From Microstegium vimineum (lineage: Eukaryota > Streptophyta > Magnoliopsida > Poales > Poaceae), in NCBI GenBank assembly GCA_022036555.1, contig CM039129.1, forward strand, positions 21,865,973 through 21,929,972: a stretch of 64,000 bases of DNA, given 5' to 3'. Positions within the stretch are counted from its first letter, which is position 1, and each line of letters opens with the position of its first letter. Made by a program: the position numbers and the translations under genes. Below are positions 10,496 through 23,830 of this stretch, piece after piece. The notes below the pieces were generated by a model. The model ran no database searches, was not told the origin of the DNA, and saw only the letters and a program-made list of their open reading frames with translations.

Positions 10496-13470
10496 TATTA
10501 TGCAAGAAAGATGTTTGCAAAGCCTCAAAAGCTAAAGTGAGAAACAATAGAAATGACCAATCTGGGTTGCTGTAGAAGAGAGGAGATAAAATTTGGGAAA
10601 GGAAATTGTTTGCTTGCTACTAAATCTGATATTAATGAGTTGATGCTTCCACAAATTTTTCTTAGTAAGTTGCAAGAAGGTATTGATCCCTTCATAAATT
10701 TGCGCTTCTTTGCCTCCTGCTGTCGTAACATTTTGCGGGAGAAATTCGGGGGGTTTCCCCAAGTGAAATACCATCGGCCTGCCACCACTTCGAGGCATTG
10801 GCACCAAATTGACCTGATTCCGGGGTGCCTCTTTGCCAAACCGTGCCCCTATAGGACCAATCCAGAAAAAAAAAGGAGATTCAGCGTCAAGTGCAAGAAC
10901 CTCACAAAGGTTACATACTGAGTCTCTAAGCCTTGTGCTGTTCCCGTTATTTTAGTGCCTAAGAAAGATGGCTCGTGGCGTATGGGTGGATTGTCGGCTT
11001 TTAAAAATTTAATTTTAAAATATTCTCGATATCGTCACCCAAATTTTCCACGATTAATGACATGCTAGATGAATTGAGTGGTTTTTGTTGTGTTTCCAAA
11101 GTGGGAATTTGCGTAGCGGGTATCTTTCATATTGGGCATGAAATTTGAGATGAATAAAAAACTGCTTCAAACAAAGTTCGGTTTGTATGAGTGGTTATCA
11201 TCCCCCTTTTGGGTTAACTAATGCACCTAGTACCTTCATGAGATTGATGACATGAGTTTTTGCGTGCTTTCTTTGGGAAGATTTTTGGGTGTTTTATTGT
11301 GATAAATATTAATTTACAACAAATTATGAGAAAATTTGATCTTTTATGTGTTTTTTTTTAAAAAGCTTAGGGAGGCACGTTTATTTGGTACCTTGATAAG
11401 TCCCACCTTTTGCAACAGAACATGTTTCTTTTCTGGCTAGGTTGTTACTCCACAGGGAAATTGAGTTTGATAAAGCCAAGTTGGGAACGCTATACAGGGT
11501 TGGCCAGTACCAAAGACTATAAACCCAAGTGCGGAATTTTTTTCTAGGATTGCTGGGTTCATCTTCGCTTTGTGCAGGATTTCAGCCCCTTTGGGAATGA
11601 GTTTACGAAAAGAAGGGGTCGTGTTTTCTTGGGGGAACCCCACAAGAGAAGGCCTTCACATGTTGAAAAGATAATTTGAGAAATGCACCTCTTTTTCCAA
11701 CTTCCTGATTTTAATAAAATTTTTGAACTTGAATGTGATTTGTGGAATTGGAGTGGGTGGTTTGTTTTACAAGAAGGTAAACCCATTGAAATATTTTTAG
11801 TAGAAACTAAGGGGGGGCCTCTTCTGAATTATCTACTTATATAAGGAATTGTTTGCTCTCGTGCGAACATTAGAAACATGGCAGCATTAAATTTGTGGCC
11901 CCAAAAAATTTTGTTACCCCATTCTGATCATAAAATCGTTAAAGCATATTCGTAGTCAAGTAAAACTGAAACCATAGACTTGCTAAGTTTGAATTTATTG
12001 AATCTTTTCCTAATATCTTTAAAAGCACAAGAAAGGAAAGAGAATATCATTGCTGATGCTTTGTCTAGGAGATATACTTTATTAACACAACTTACTATAG
12101 ATCTTTGGTTTGGAAACAATTAAACAACAATATATAAAATTGATAGATTTTTAAAGAGGTTGCTGAAATGTAAGGATGGAAAAGCATGGAGAATAAATTT
12201 GTTCTAAAAGATGGCTATTTTGTTTAATTAAAAAGCTATGCATCCCAGCTAGCTCCCTTCGTTTGTTGTTTCTTTTAGGGGGCCCCATGGAGGTGGCTTG
12301 ATGGGTATTTTAGGGAGCAAAAGAAGATGGAGGACATACTTGCTGGTCATATTTCTTTTGGCCAAAGATGAGGAAAAACGTGGAGCGATTTGTTGCTCGC
12401 TGCAATAAAATTGTCAAAGGGCAAAGTCACGATTACATTTCCCCAAAGTTTGTATATGCCTCTACCTGTTTCCAACCCCACCTTGGGAAGATATTTCTAT
12501 GGATTTGTTTTGGGATTGCCAAGGATAGGAAAGGGGCCCTGATAGTGTTTTTTGTGGTTGTGGATAATTTTCTAGATGGGACACTTTAACCTTGTCATAA
12601 AACTGATGATGCTACACATATTGCTGGGTTTGTTCTTTTCGCGAAGGGTTTTTCGTTTTTCTTGGTGTGCCCAAAAACAATTGTTTCTGATCGAGATGCA
12701 AAATTTCTTAGCCATTTTTGGAGAACTTTATTTGGGGTAAATTGGGACTAAGCTTTATTTTACACACTGTCATCCCAAACTATGGGCAAACGAAGTTGTG
12801 AAAATTTGAACTTTGTCTACAGTTAAGGGGTGTTTTAAAGAAGAATATTAAGATGTGGGAAATGTTTCCCTCATATTGAGTTTGCTTATAATCCCTTCAG
12901 TGCATTCTACTACCAAGAGTGCCCCTTTGAAGTTGTTTATGGCTTGTTACCACGTGCTCCTATTGATTTAATGCCCCTACCAACTTTTTGAACAATGGGA
13001 AATTTTTATGCTACGCAACGTGCGGGGTTGTTGTTAAACTTGCAAAGAAAACCACTAAAGAAACATAGAGCGCATAATGGGTAATATAAGCTTGCGGGTG
13101 AAAGGTAAAAAACAATTGATTTTTGATCCGGGATTTGGTTTGGTTTTTCATTGAAAAGGAAGGTTTTCCTACTTGAGAAAATCTAAATTGCTGCCTAGAG
13201 CTGATGGGGCCATTTAAAGGGGCTATAAAACGTATTAATGAAAAATGCATAAAGCTTGACTTCCTGTAGCTTTTGGATTAGTCCCACATTTAACATTTCA
13301 GATTTTAAGCCCTTTTTTGGGAGAGGAATTTGAGCTTGAGTCGAGGACGTTCAAATGCAAGAAGGGGGGGGATGATGAGGACATCAAACACCAAAAAAAC
13401 CATCTCCCAGCCCCACTTGGTCTATTACTCGTGCTCGGCCCGTTGAAACTCAACCATCAAGTAAGTTTTA
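10496..13470 (+). pseudogene. Gypsy copy 2: RT, RNase H and integrase remnant
   Basis: Collinear with 3,897-6,867. RT runs about 10,800-11,500, RNase H about 11,700-12,080, the zinc region about 12,290-12,420, the integrase core about 12,480-12,800 and the C-terminus to about 13,470. No frame stays open for more than roughly 120 codons. Differences from the upstream copy are mostly gained or lost bases in homopolymers, with few clean substitutions, a pattern closer to sequencing error than to natural decay. Confidence 0.85.
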
Positions 13471-14281
13471 AATTTTCAACCTTGTCCATTATATTTAGAC
13501 CAAATGGAGACCGTGCCTCTTGTTTTGCCAGGAAAAAATGGAGAGGGTCACGGGACACGGGGACGGGCGCTAGCTGGGTTTGACTGCGGACCCGCACCAC
13601 TTGTGATGGATGCCACGACCTTCTCATACAGACTCTGATTGGGGAATTCTGCACTTTTAGGAAAGCTTATCAAGTCTACTTTTCCCAAAGATCCAAAAAA
13701 CGAAGGCTTTTTTCTTAGGGACACATCCAGAGTAGTCATTTTTGTACCGATCCTTTTCTGTCCCCCCGGTGCTGCGTTCCTTAATTTGGGCTGATGGGCC
13801 ATGTATCAATTTTGGGTCCATTAGGGACGATCCTAGGGTTGTAGAACGACCCCAACACCCTTGTGGTCTCCCCCCCCAACGCCTATAGTCTTTAGAGCCG
13901 CCACAAACAGTTTGGGTTTGGTTTCGTCGGTAGCTATTGCTACCGCCTTCAGCGCGCGTGTTGGATCACCGCCCCGTCGATTGTCATCCAGTCCTAAACC
14001 AATTTGTGTTTCTTAGATTGAAACCTTCATTTTTCATCTTGCAATTGAGTGCTTTTCATCTTGTTCTTGCTGGTTCTTTCGATTGCTTGCAGGACGGGAG
14101 CCCTAGTGGCTGGTTGCCCCGCGCCGCAAGATCACGGCAGCCTCGGAGGGGGTGTATGGGTTTGCTAAGCGCAGCGTCCTTGAGGGTTTTGTATCGAGGG
14201 TGAACGTCACCCTCCATCCACCAATTGAGTATATCCCCCAAACTCTCATCGAAAGATCGGACTCGAACCTATGGGTCGTCA
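13471..14281 (+). repeat. Gypsy copy 2: 3' untranslated region and 3' LTR
   Basis: Collinear with 6,868-7,670, including the GCTGGTTCTTCGATTGCTTGC segment with an extra T, and the same end GGGTCGTCA at 14,281. Athila-like LTR sequence follows immediately. Confidence 0.7.
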
Positions 14282-14737
14282 TCACTGGGTGTCAGACTAG
14301 ATCTTCCCTTTGAAAACCGCTTATCGCGTGGAATTGTTCAGGGAAATCTTAGTAAAAAGTGACAGCTCTATCTACCCATTTCATTCCACCACGCGTGTCA
14401 GATAAGTTTTTCAAAGGTAGGCTTAATACAACAAGATGGCGCGGTTCGTCGGATTTATATCTCTTCTATCTTTCCCGTCACCATCCTGCAAAGAAGAGAA
14501 GGTTTGATAAACTAGTAAAAACCACTATACCTTGTTAGATATCTTTGCTATATCAAAACCTCTCAACCCAGTTCATGTCTCCCTTGACCATCATGGGAAC
14601 AATCCAATTTTAGTTAGATCACTACCCTTTCCCCCCTGTAGAAAATATGATACCTGGAATACCCCCTGAAGTGCTACACGTATAATCTATGCCCCCTTGC
14701 GGATTTATCCAATAGTCTTTAAAAAATCCCCAAGCAT
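14282..14737 (+). repeat. Athila-like 5' LTR, right part
   Basis: About 450 bp repeat collinearly at 21,757-22,192 in the same orientation, sharing CCGCTTATCGCGTG, GACAGCTCTATC, TTAGATATCTTTGCTATATC and TGCGGATTTATCCAATAGTC. It ends just before an Athila-type primer-binding site. The left part is missing, replaced by the gypsy copy. Confidence 0.65.
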
Positions 14738-14739
14738 TA

Positions 14740-14755
14740 CGCGCTGTTGCCGGGA
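14740..14755 (+). other. Primer-binding site, Athila-like (tRNA-Asp type)
   Basis: CGCGCTGTTGCCGGGA resembles the grass Athila-type site TGGCGCCGTTGCCGGGGA, with likely base-call errors. It follows the repeated LTR sequence directly. Confidence 0.5.
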
Positions 14756-17700
14756 ACGGTAGCTTTTTAACTAGTACCCTTTGGGTCCATTTTGTCTTTT
14801 GTTTGTTTTCCATCTTTTCCACTCCACATACATAATAAGGACAAACCCACCTTTTTCGAATATGGTGCTCCAATGGCCCCTAGCTTGAGGCCACCTAAAA
14901 TCACTTAGGCCCCTTTTGGCCATTCGTTATGACCCTTTGCCCGAGTCTCATACGATGGTTCAGGAAAAACTGTTTTTCTGGGGGGCGAAGACGAAAATCC
15001 CTATACCATTATACGGATTTGAACAACTTTTTTCATGTGTCCATATCCAAGGGGATGAGGGCAGGTACCCTTTAAATGGAAGCTATTTCCATTCTCCTTA
15101 ATGGGAATAGCCAAAACGATGTACCCTTCGCCAAAGTAGATGGTGTAAACGGAAATGGGAAAAAATTACAATCCAAATTTTCTAGCTTTTTTCCCTATTC
15201 CCGCGTTGTTCGTTTCGAAAAGAGGTCATCAACTTCTCACAAAAGAAGAAAAAAACCTCTAAAGGGTTTGGCAAAAGGGCCCGTCCCGATAGATCTAGTA
15301 TCCCTGGCCCTGATTTGCTATAACCGAGCCAAACATTGTTACAAAACTTTTATGGTGGTCTTTGCCAGAGATTTCCCCACAATTCTTGCTATGGCCCCGG
15401 GAGCTTCCCCGTGTTTATCCATCAGTGCAGGGAAGAGTCTTTTACAAAAATTTTTGAAAAAAACTCCATAACAATGATTTTTTAAAGAAGGACCCGAGGA
15501 AGGGAAAAAAACTAGCCCCTAGAAAAAATCCTCGATTGCCGAATCACCCCATTTCATCCAAAGAAATTCTGCCCCTCGATCCCGAACCAACAAATACCCC
15601 AAATTTTTTAAGGAAGAAGAAAAACCAGTATCTAAACCATTTCCCTTTTGAGTTTCGAAAGGGCCAAAACCATTCATATGAACTTGCGGGTTTTTGGGGA
15701 ATGCCCAAATGAAACCTTTCATAAAGAGACTTCTAAGAACACTTTCTAGACCTCTCATGAAGGGATGTCTTTCAAAACCTCCCCCAAAACAACACATCTT
15801 AAAGCCTCGAATTCCCACATGGCACTTCGGGGAAAAACCCCGGGATATTGATGAAGAAATGTCGATTTAGCTTATAGAAAACCAAATGTTTTTGAAGCCC
15901 AAAACTATCCTCTTCCTTCTCTATTCCCACCTGACTTTTTCCTACGAACCCCTTTCTACACCCATCTTGATCCTGTGATCCCCCCTGTTGTTCCTTCATT
16001 CAAATCTTATGATACCCACTTGATGACTCTGGGGGAATTTACTAAGACACCCAAGGCATGGAAGCCATGAGGGCCATAAATCAGACCAAGAGGAGCAAAG
16101 AAAAATGGTTTAGAACATCTATCTACCGTGTGTAAGTCAAGAATGGGTTTGGGTGAGGCCCAAAAACCCCAAAAGAAAATTGCTAAAATACGCACACATG
16201 TAAGGAGAATATCCTGTCAAATCTTGGACATTGATGGCGACATTTCCCACGATCCAGCCTTGGGTACAACATCATTCCTCTTTTCTATGTTCCAACTCAT
16301 CAAAGGATCACTATCCAATCACAAAACACCTTAGACTCCCCAATGGGCAAACCCTTGATTGTTTTTTGGAAATCCTCCATAATGGTCTTGTATGGTTATG
16401 ACTCAAGATCTTCCTAGATTTTTTATTCCCTTTTAACTTCCTAACTTTCCTTTCATCTTACCTTTACGGAAGGCCCCAAACATGAAAAAAATCTTGGGGA
16501 AACACCTTAGGAAATGAGAAGCTTGGTCATAGAATAGGTAAGATTATCTACCCGTTTGTCTTCCGGTCTTTTCACCCAAAAGGGGTTTTAGAATCCACAC
16601 CAGTTCTTGATCCAAGGGTGAGGTTAAATGTCAATCTCGCAAACACCCCATGACCCACTAAAGTATTGGGGATGACTTGAATGTCATGAGAAAGAAATTC
16701 TAAACCCCCCTCCTTGAAACGGGAAGATTCCACAATAAGCATGGAAGCTTTTCCCCCGACTTCCCCAATCCATGCTCAAGTGAGAAATACCCCAAATCAA
16801 CCCTTTCCCCCTCCCCATGACTACACCACATTATCTACAACCCCTCTCATTCTTCTTGTCTCTAGAATCTTGCAAGGTTGGTTTTTGGATGTTTTGTCAA
16901 ACCATAAATTTTGCAAATCTCCTAGGGTTTTGGTCTTGAGGATAGGTTTCGAAAATGTTTGAGTTGAAGGGGAAACCGCTTTCCCACATGAGTTTCACTT
17001 GAAGGTTTCCAAAGACAAGTTTGTGCTTAAAATTAACACTTTTGGGGGAAAAGATAACCCGGCTTTCTTCTTTTCTATTAATTTTGTTTAAAAAAAAATA
17101 TAAAACAAAATTAAATATTTTTCTTTTCCCTTTTCCCAAGATTCTAAAATGAAAAAAATGACTTGTAAAATGAGATTAAGGAATATTTTGAAAAGTGTTC
17201 CTCGGGTATTTTTTGTCACTAACATTTTCGGGTTTGAACAAAAAAAACGATGGAGCAAAACAAAAGGGGAATTCCAACCAAACATCCTTCAATAATGAAG
17301 CACATTTAAAAGAAAATTTCACATCCTAGATTTTTGGATTTTCACTTGTAAAATGTTTCAAATCCAAGTATGGGGGAGTGGATTCTCGAAGAAATTTGAT
17401 TATTTCAGCTTCATATCTTAATTTTGTTTTGTGTCTCTACCTTGCTTTCTATTTTTTCCCCTTGCTCACTTGCTAAGTCATAAAAATAAAATAAAAATAA
17501 TAAATATAAATAATAGATAATAATAATAAAAAATAATAATAATAAATCTGGGAAATGCTCCCTCTGGTTCACCAAACCATGATCTTTTCTCCTTTTTTAA
17601 TCTCTTTATGTTTTCATGCTTCCTAGTTCTGTTTAAGTATGACTTTGGCTTTGGGATAAAACTTTGAATTCGAATTCCCCTAGGCTCTTTTAAAATTAAA

Positions 17701-20700
17701 ACATGGTGCTTTGGTTTAAAAACCTTTCCCTTTAAACAAATTAGACATGGTGTCAAGTTTGATTAATGAACCTAAAGTAAACTTGTATGGAATTTGGTTG
17801 GTTTCTTTTGGCTAACCAATGCTGATAACTTACAAAATTTTGGTGGTTAAGTCATGAGATCTTTCATAGAGACAAATTAAAAGGGTTGAGGTAGTAATGA
17901 AATAATCTTACACATCTTTGCCTAACCTTCTTAACTGTTTAAAGAATTGGTGAACAATAGGGAGCATCTCTTTCTAGCTAAAATTTTTAAACCAACTTTC
18001 CCAATAGCATAGAAGATGTTCTTCTGTTTCTAAAGACAATTTAAAAGCCCCTACTTCGAATCATTATATGTGACATTCCTTCGGGTAATGTATTGTGCAC
18101 GAATCCTTCGCTGGAGAGAAGCAATGAATGAAAAAAAACAAAACAAAAAAAGCGGGTTAGTACAATGCAAGGGTTCCCCAGAAGAAAGACCATTCATCAT
18201 CATCAATAATTTGTGACGCAAGGAATCGTCATGCCCTTTGAGATTACGGCTGCAAAATCTTCAAGGTAAATGGCCCAAAATCTTAAAGTTTTTTATGAGC
18301 AGAAATTTCCTAAAAAGAAAATTGATATGATAGATTTTTGTTCTTAATCCAAATTAGAACTAAAATTTTACATGTTTTTTAAAAATTTTTTGGTCAAATT
18401 TTTTAAAAATAACCTTAGAAAAGCCTAGACTTAGGGCCCCCCCCTTTACTCCCCCCCGTGAAAGGTCGGCCATTTGGCTCTAAAAAGGGGGTCGGTCAAA
18501 ACCGTGGTTTTTGGCCCAATCGGCCCGAAACTTCACGAGCTGACTCACCTTGGCGCGACCAAGTTCAGAAACAAGGGCTCGGTCGGACATTGCTTTCAGA
18601 AAGGGATCGACAGATCGGTTTCGAACTCGTTCAAACGTCCCCCTTGCACAGGAACATTTGGGGCCAAAAGTTCTTTTTCGATTTTCATCGTGATCCGAGC
18701 GAAAATGAAGGCCCTGAAAGTTGTTTCTCTTCTTAACCCTCCTCTCCCCTTTTCCTCCTCTTCCTTGTTTCCCCTTCACCACCATTAAAATTTCATCCCT
18801 CTTGCTTCCCCTTTTCATCCTTTCCTGCCCTCCTTCCATTTTCATCCCTGGAGCCATCGAACCCCACACCTACCTCATGGCCTGAAGAAGGAAGCATGAC
18901 AAGATCTGTCAAACCCTTATGCTAAGGCAAGGCGGGTTTTCTCCCCCACCTTCCTCCTTTGGTGCCTTAGCCTTCATAGCAATTAAGATATTAGGCCTAA
19001 TATTTATCACTCAGAATCAAAGGAACTTATGCCTAAGCTATCACCAAAAAAAAAACTCTGTTCTGCTGGATCTTACCCCAGAAACCCCTCCATTTGATCT
19101 ATCTCTGCCATGATTCAGCATGCCCCGAAACAAGTATGGGGAGGTCGGTCGAAACACAAAATGCCCAAAACACTAGAAGGACAACCGAAATCATGTTTTA
19201 CACATCCATGCTTGTTCCACAAAAAGTTGACCGAAAAGACCATTTTTGTGGATCGGCCGATCCACTTTGGGGGCCCAAAAATTTCCCAGAAAAGACAGAG
19301 AAACCCATTTTCCCAAGTAAGGGATCTAAAGGCAGAGTTCGAAGTGGCCAAAAAACCCGAGGGTGGTCGGCCGACCAACCTATAGGCCCCCAGGCCCACC
19401 ACCAGCATCCTTTCAACTTCAAACACTATTCTGATGGTTTGCCACATCTCTCACTTTTTTCTCTATGCTTTTCATTTGTTTTCCCTCATTTTCTCTCAAA
19501 ATAAAAAATGAAATAAATATTTCTTCATGAAACCACCCACTTAGCAATTTCCTTTTTTATGTTGAATAAAACAAGAAATCGCACCAAACTAAAATGAAAA
19601 GTACATGTTCTATGACGTTCTAAGTAAAAAGCGTCATAAAGGGAATTCTTGCTTTGCTTAGTAGGGAAAACCCCTGTAGAAACCATATTGTCTAATTTTG
19701 TGGATTTATTGTAAGTTCTAGGCTATGATTCAAAAACCCTACCCTTTAAGGTTCTTGGAGATTTAATTTTTGAAACCATAAAACCATAGTCACTACTCCT
19801 CTATAGTGAAGAAAATCCTACCACACCTATTGCCTTTCTTGTTTTTAACTTTTCTACATAAGCTATTTTCTTTTGTGTTGAGTTTGTTAATTTTTGTGAC
19901 CCTTTTTTGAAAAGATTTACCAGCCCCCCAAATAAGATCCCGTAAAAAACGCCACATATCAGGGTGCTTCTCATGGAAGTCACAAAAAACATGCCTTTAT
20001 TTTTCCCATTGTTCTTTCAACCCCATGTTCTAATAAAATTCTCTTCTAGTAAAATGTTGTTAGTCATGAAAATTTAGCCCTAGCAAAAATTATGAAAAAA
20101 TAAGAAAAAAAATAGGGCAAAATGAAGGTCCAAGTTTTAGAAAAAAATGATGATGACAAATCAAAGCTCATAAAAAAAGAAAAATAAAGAAAGCTGGGCT
20201 TTAAAATTATAAGTTAGAAAGAGAGATCTTAATTTAAAAGGGTTTTGATCCCTGCCTTTTTTCTACACAAATTGCACATCTTGATCTAGGATGACAAATT
20301 TTTCTCCTTGGATCCCGGGTTTTTAATTACAAATATATCAAGGTAAAGTAAACTACATTTTATCCCCCCCCTAAACTCCCCCATAAGCCTTTTAGAAAAT
20401 GGAAGAAAAAAGAAAGGCAAATTATGCATGCCTTGTAAGGAATCATACACCGTTGAGCGTTGAGTGCATAAAAGAGGAGTTAGTTGACTTATGTTTCTTT
20501 TTGAAAATTTTTCAAAAACTCCAGTCAAAAAGGGTTTGGGAAGATGATTTTCCCTTTAGATTGTTCCATTTCTCAACTTCTCAAGAATATATGTTAGCCA
20601 ATACCACATATCCCCCTGGGATGACAAAATGTCTTGAGTGAATCTTATGCTTGCTTTAAAAACTTTGAATAACATAGCCAGTTTTTCTTTTATCCTTTAC

Positions 20701-21756
20701 TCGAGGAAAGGCACACAGGTAAGTGGGGGATCTTTTTGACCCCGGGGAAATTAAAACCATGTTTTTTACACCCCCAATTCTGTGAAAAACCCCTTTGGGT
20801 TCAAGAGTAAAAAATAAAAGCTAGGCAATTTTTTTCAATAATTGGTTCCACATGTACCTGATATGTTATGCAGGTATAGTAAATAGGACACTTGAGGGGT
20901 TGGCCCACTTAGGGGGGTCGGTCGAAACCCCCCTAAGGACACCAAGGCTCCCATGTATTTCCCTGATCCAAGCCAACCCCTAAGTGGGAAAATTTCCCCC
21001 CTTCGATCTCCCCTGTGCTCTTTCAACGGTTCTAGAAACAAAGCAAGGGAAAAACATGGGCCCACAAACCCACTCGAAAAATACAAAACTATTGCCCCAA
21101 AGGTCCTATGACATGTGGGCCATGCTCCCCAGAAAGATGGAGGCCAAAGGCCAATACTTGGATGGGGCCGATCCCAATATGGGCCCACAGGCCACCCATA
21201 TGCCCCCCCTGCTGTGGGAAACCCCCCTAGGAAAAGTAGCAGGGCCCACCTGCCATTAGGATCAGGCCGTTTCCAAAGGGCAGGTGGCCAAAAAGGGGCC
21301 CCATAAACCGCAAAAACCCACTAAAGCACCCCAAAATTGTGTATTTTTGGACCCCCCTTGTCTAAGGCGTGCGGGTTTGTTAGACGGGAGATGAGGGGGG
21401 GGATCGCGATTGGCATGGGTACCCCTAATACCCTAAGCTATTTAGACCCCTAGGCTCCACTTTTGACCCCAATTGGGAGAAATACCCTTATCCTTAGGGA
21501 GCTCTTAGTAGTGCTAGGCTAGTGGAGGAGAGTGAGGGAAGCCTGGAGGAGACCCGGGGCCCTGTCTGCGTCTCCTGACTGTAACCTGGGCCCGGATCGT
21601 TTTCTTGTATTTTAGCTTTGTAGTGACTTCTTCATTTATAGTATTTGATATTCTAAGCCCCGGGGTTGATGTTATACCCCTTTTTCCCCCGTTGTTCTGC
21701 GCTTGCTCTGATAAAAAGGCTTGGGCCCTTACGGGGGTTAAAAGTAAGAATAGTTT
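14756..21756 (+). mobile_element. Internal region of a non-autonomous Athila-like element
   Basis: The 7 kb between the two LTR copies shows no RT, RNase H, integrase or protease motif in any frame that I could follow. A TATGGGGGAGTGG purine-rich segment at about 17,368 resembles sequence found after pol in Athila elements. An ATA-rich microsatellite lies at 17,482-17,548. Segments with GGTCGGCCGACC-type palindromes lie at 18,460-19,375 and 20,915-20,935. The upper part of the 3' LTR may begin within 20.9-21.7 kb. Best described as a LARD-like derivative, which is inference. Open frames of 80-136 codons here have no recognisable domain. Confidence 0.45.
17482..17548. repeat. AT-rich microsatellite (ATA/AAT type)
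   Basis: Irregular run of ATA, AAT and AAAT units. Confidence 0.8.
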
Positions 21757-22192
21757 TGACTGGTGTCTAGACTAATCTTACCTTTGAAAACCCGCTTATC
21801 GCGTGATTGTTCGTGGATGCAGTAGAATTGACAGCTCTATCACCCTTTGTATTCCACCATGTGTTCAGATAAGTCTCAAAGTAGGGCTTCAAAAACAACA
21901 TGATGGCGCGTCCAGTGGGAAAGTTATTTTTTACTGATCTACCCCAAATCGCCCCCCTGCATGAGAAGGTTTGATAAAGCCAGAAATAACCAGCTAAAAC
22001 CTTTTAGATATCTTTGCTATATCGATCCTCTCAACCCAGTAATCATAGTTCCATGACCCATCATAGGACATACCCATATTCCTAGTTAGATCAACCCTTC
22101 CCCTTGGAAAAACAATACCTGGAATACTCCCGGTAAAGGGCTACACGGTATAATCTGTGCGCTTGCGGATTTATCCAATAGTCATAAGAAAT
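21757..22192 (+). repeat. Athila-like 3' LTR, right part
   Basis: Collinear with 14,282-14,737; the similarity stops at AAATCCCAA near 22,192, the position where the PBS begins in the upstream copy. The LTR must extend further left, but its start cannot be fixed because the upstream copy is truncated. Confidence 0.6.
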
Positions 22193-22696
22193 CCCAAAAC
22201 CCCTTCCTGGGAAAAATACCCAAAATTAGGTTCTTTTCTCTAACCCTTGATACCACTTTCCACAAAGCAATACACAAGCATAGGCGGGGAGCCAGTGGCC
22301 GACAAATCGTACTGAAAGATTTTGTTTCAAGTGACACCAGAGGACGATTTCGAGGACGTCGACCCGGAGGATTAGAGTTTCGTGCTGCATTCAATTCGGA
22401 GAGCTGAAGATCTACGCTTCCCTTCGTTGTTCTTTCGCTCCGTGCTCGTGTGATTTGCCCAGGGGGATGTATAAATAAATTTAGACTTTTTAATGTACTT
22501 TTTTTTGAATTGGTATACTATGATTATCGACTGTAATTTGATAAACGATGGATGATCTCGGGACTATCATTTATATTTTGCACTGTGGATTTTCCCTTCG
22601 GGAAAATCCACAGATGCAAAATAAACATGAATCCGAAATCATCCCTCGTATTACAAATTACAGTCGATATATAGCTACCAAATCGAGATCGCTAAC
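22193..22696 (+). repeat. Unassigned LTR-like fragment with a strong hairpin
   Basis: Contains TGTATAAATAAATT near 22,470 and a 13-bp perfect inverted repeat (TGTGGATTTTCCC / GGGAAAATCCACA, loop TTC) at about 22,584-22,613. It ends at GCTAACA, after which copia RT coding sequence begins. It looks like the R/U5 end of another LTR family. No coding content. Confidence 0.4.
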
Positions 22697-23830
22697 AATT
22701 GTACCAATGGATGTAAAGAGTGCATTTCTCAAAGGGACATCAATGGGAAATGTATGTTAGCAACCACCTAATTTGAAGATACAAAAAGCCCAACCTGTAT
22801 TTAAGCTCAAAAAGGCCTCTATGTTGAAACAAGCACCTAGAGCTGGGATGAGAGATTGAGAATTTTCTTTTCTCTAAGGGGTTTAAGATTGGTTTGGTTG
22901 CACCACCCTATTCACAAAGAAGATTGGGAAATGATTTTTTATCCGCAAATTTTGTGGATGATATTTTCTTTGGGGTTTTCAAATCAAGATTTTGTGAAAA
23001 TTTGGGGAGATGATGGTAATGAATTTGAAAAATCAAGATTGGGGAACTTAGTTATTCCTTGGACTTAAAATCAAGCAAAGAAAATGGTACATTTGTAGTC
23101 AAGGCAAGTACATCAAGGGCCATGGTCAAAAAGTTTGGATTAGAAGATGCAAAAGACATTAGTACACCCCCGGGGACTAATGGACACTTGGATAGTGAAC
23201 AAGTGGCATGATGGTTGGCAAAACTTTATCGATCAATTATTGGTAGCTTACTCTTGTGACCGCAACAAAACCGGAGTTGTTAGTGTATACTGTGTGCAAG
23301 TTTCAAGCATCTCCCAAGAGAGTCTTTGAAAGCCACAAAAGGGATAATTTAGACTCTAAAGCATAACAAATTTGGATTATATTCCCAAAGGGGGGCAGAT
23401 TTGAATTGATTGGATATTTGGACTCCGACTATGCGGGTGCAAGGTTTTATAGGAAAAGCAAGTGGAACATGTCAACTATTAGGAAGATCACTAGTTTTAT
23501 GGTCTCCAAGAAGCAAAATAGTGTGGCACTCTCTACCGCCGAAGCGAATAATTAGTGCGGGGTTTTGTTGTGCACAACATTATGGATAAGGGCCACATTG
23601 AATGTTATGGAATAAAATTTCAAGAAGGTTCCCTTGCATGTGACAAAAAGTGGGGCGAAGCTTACAAGCAGTCCTACCAACACTCTAAAACAAGCAATAG
23701 ATGTGAGACCCCACTTCATAAAGAGATCATCAACAAAAGGGTGCCCCTTTTATATTGACAATGTAGGCCCCGATGATCAATTAGCCGACATTTTAGCAAG
23801 CCATTTGATGAAAAGGTTTTGAAAGTTGGG
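22697..23830 (+). pseudogene. Element A: Sirevirus-like copia RT and RNase H remnant
   Basis: Starts inside RT at the MDVKSAFL motif (about 22,709), with a KLKKA...QAPRA segment near 22,805-22,850. RNase H follows, with SDYAGAR-like text near 23,425, LLGRSLVLWS near 23,480 and a DDQLADIL end near 23,775. Many indels break it, as elsewhere in this part of the contig. Gag C-terminus, protease and integrase are missing between here and the gag start at 3,244. The 3' LTR follows in the same orientation, so I assign it to element A; this link is inference. Confidence 0.7.

Noticed and set aside
15076..16334. Frames of 60-131 codons in the Athila-like internal region, as possible gag
   Set aside because: No gag or zinc-knuckle motif is visible on either strand and the sequence is error-prone.
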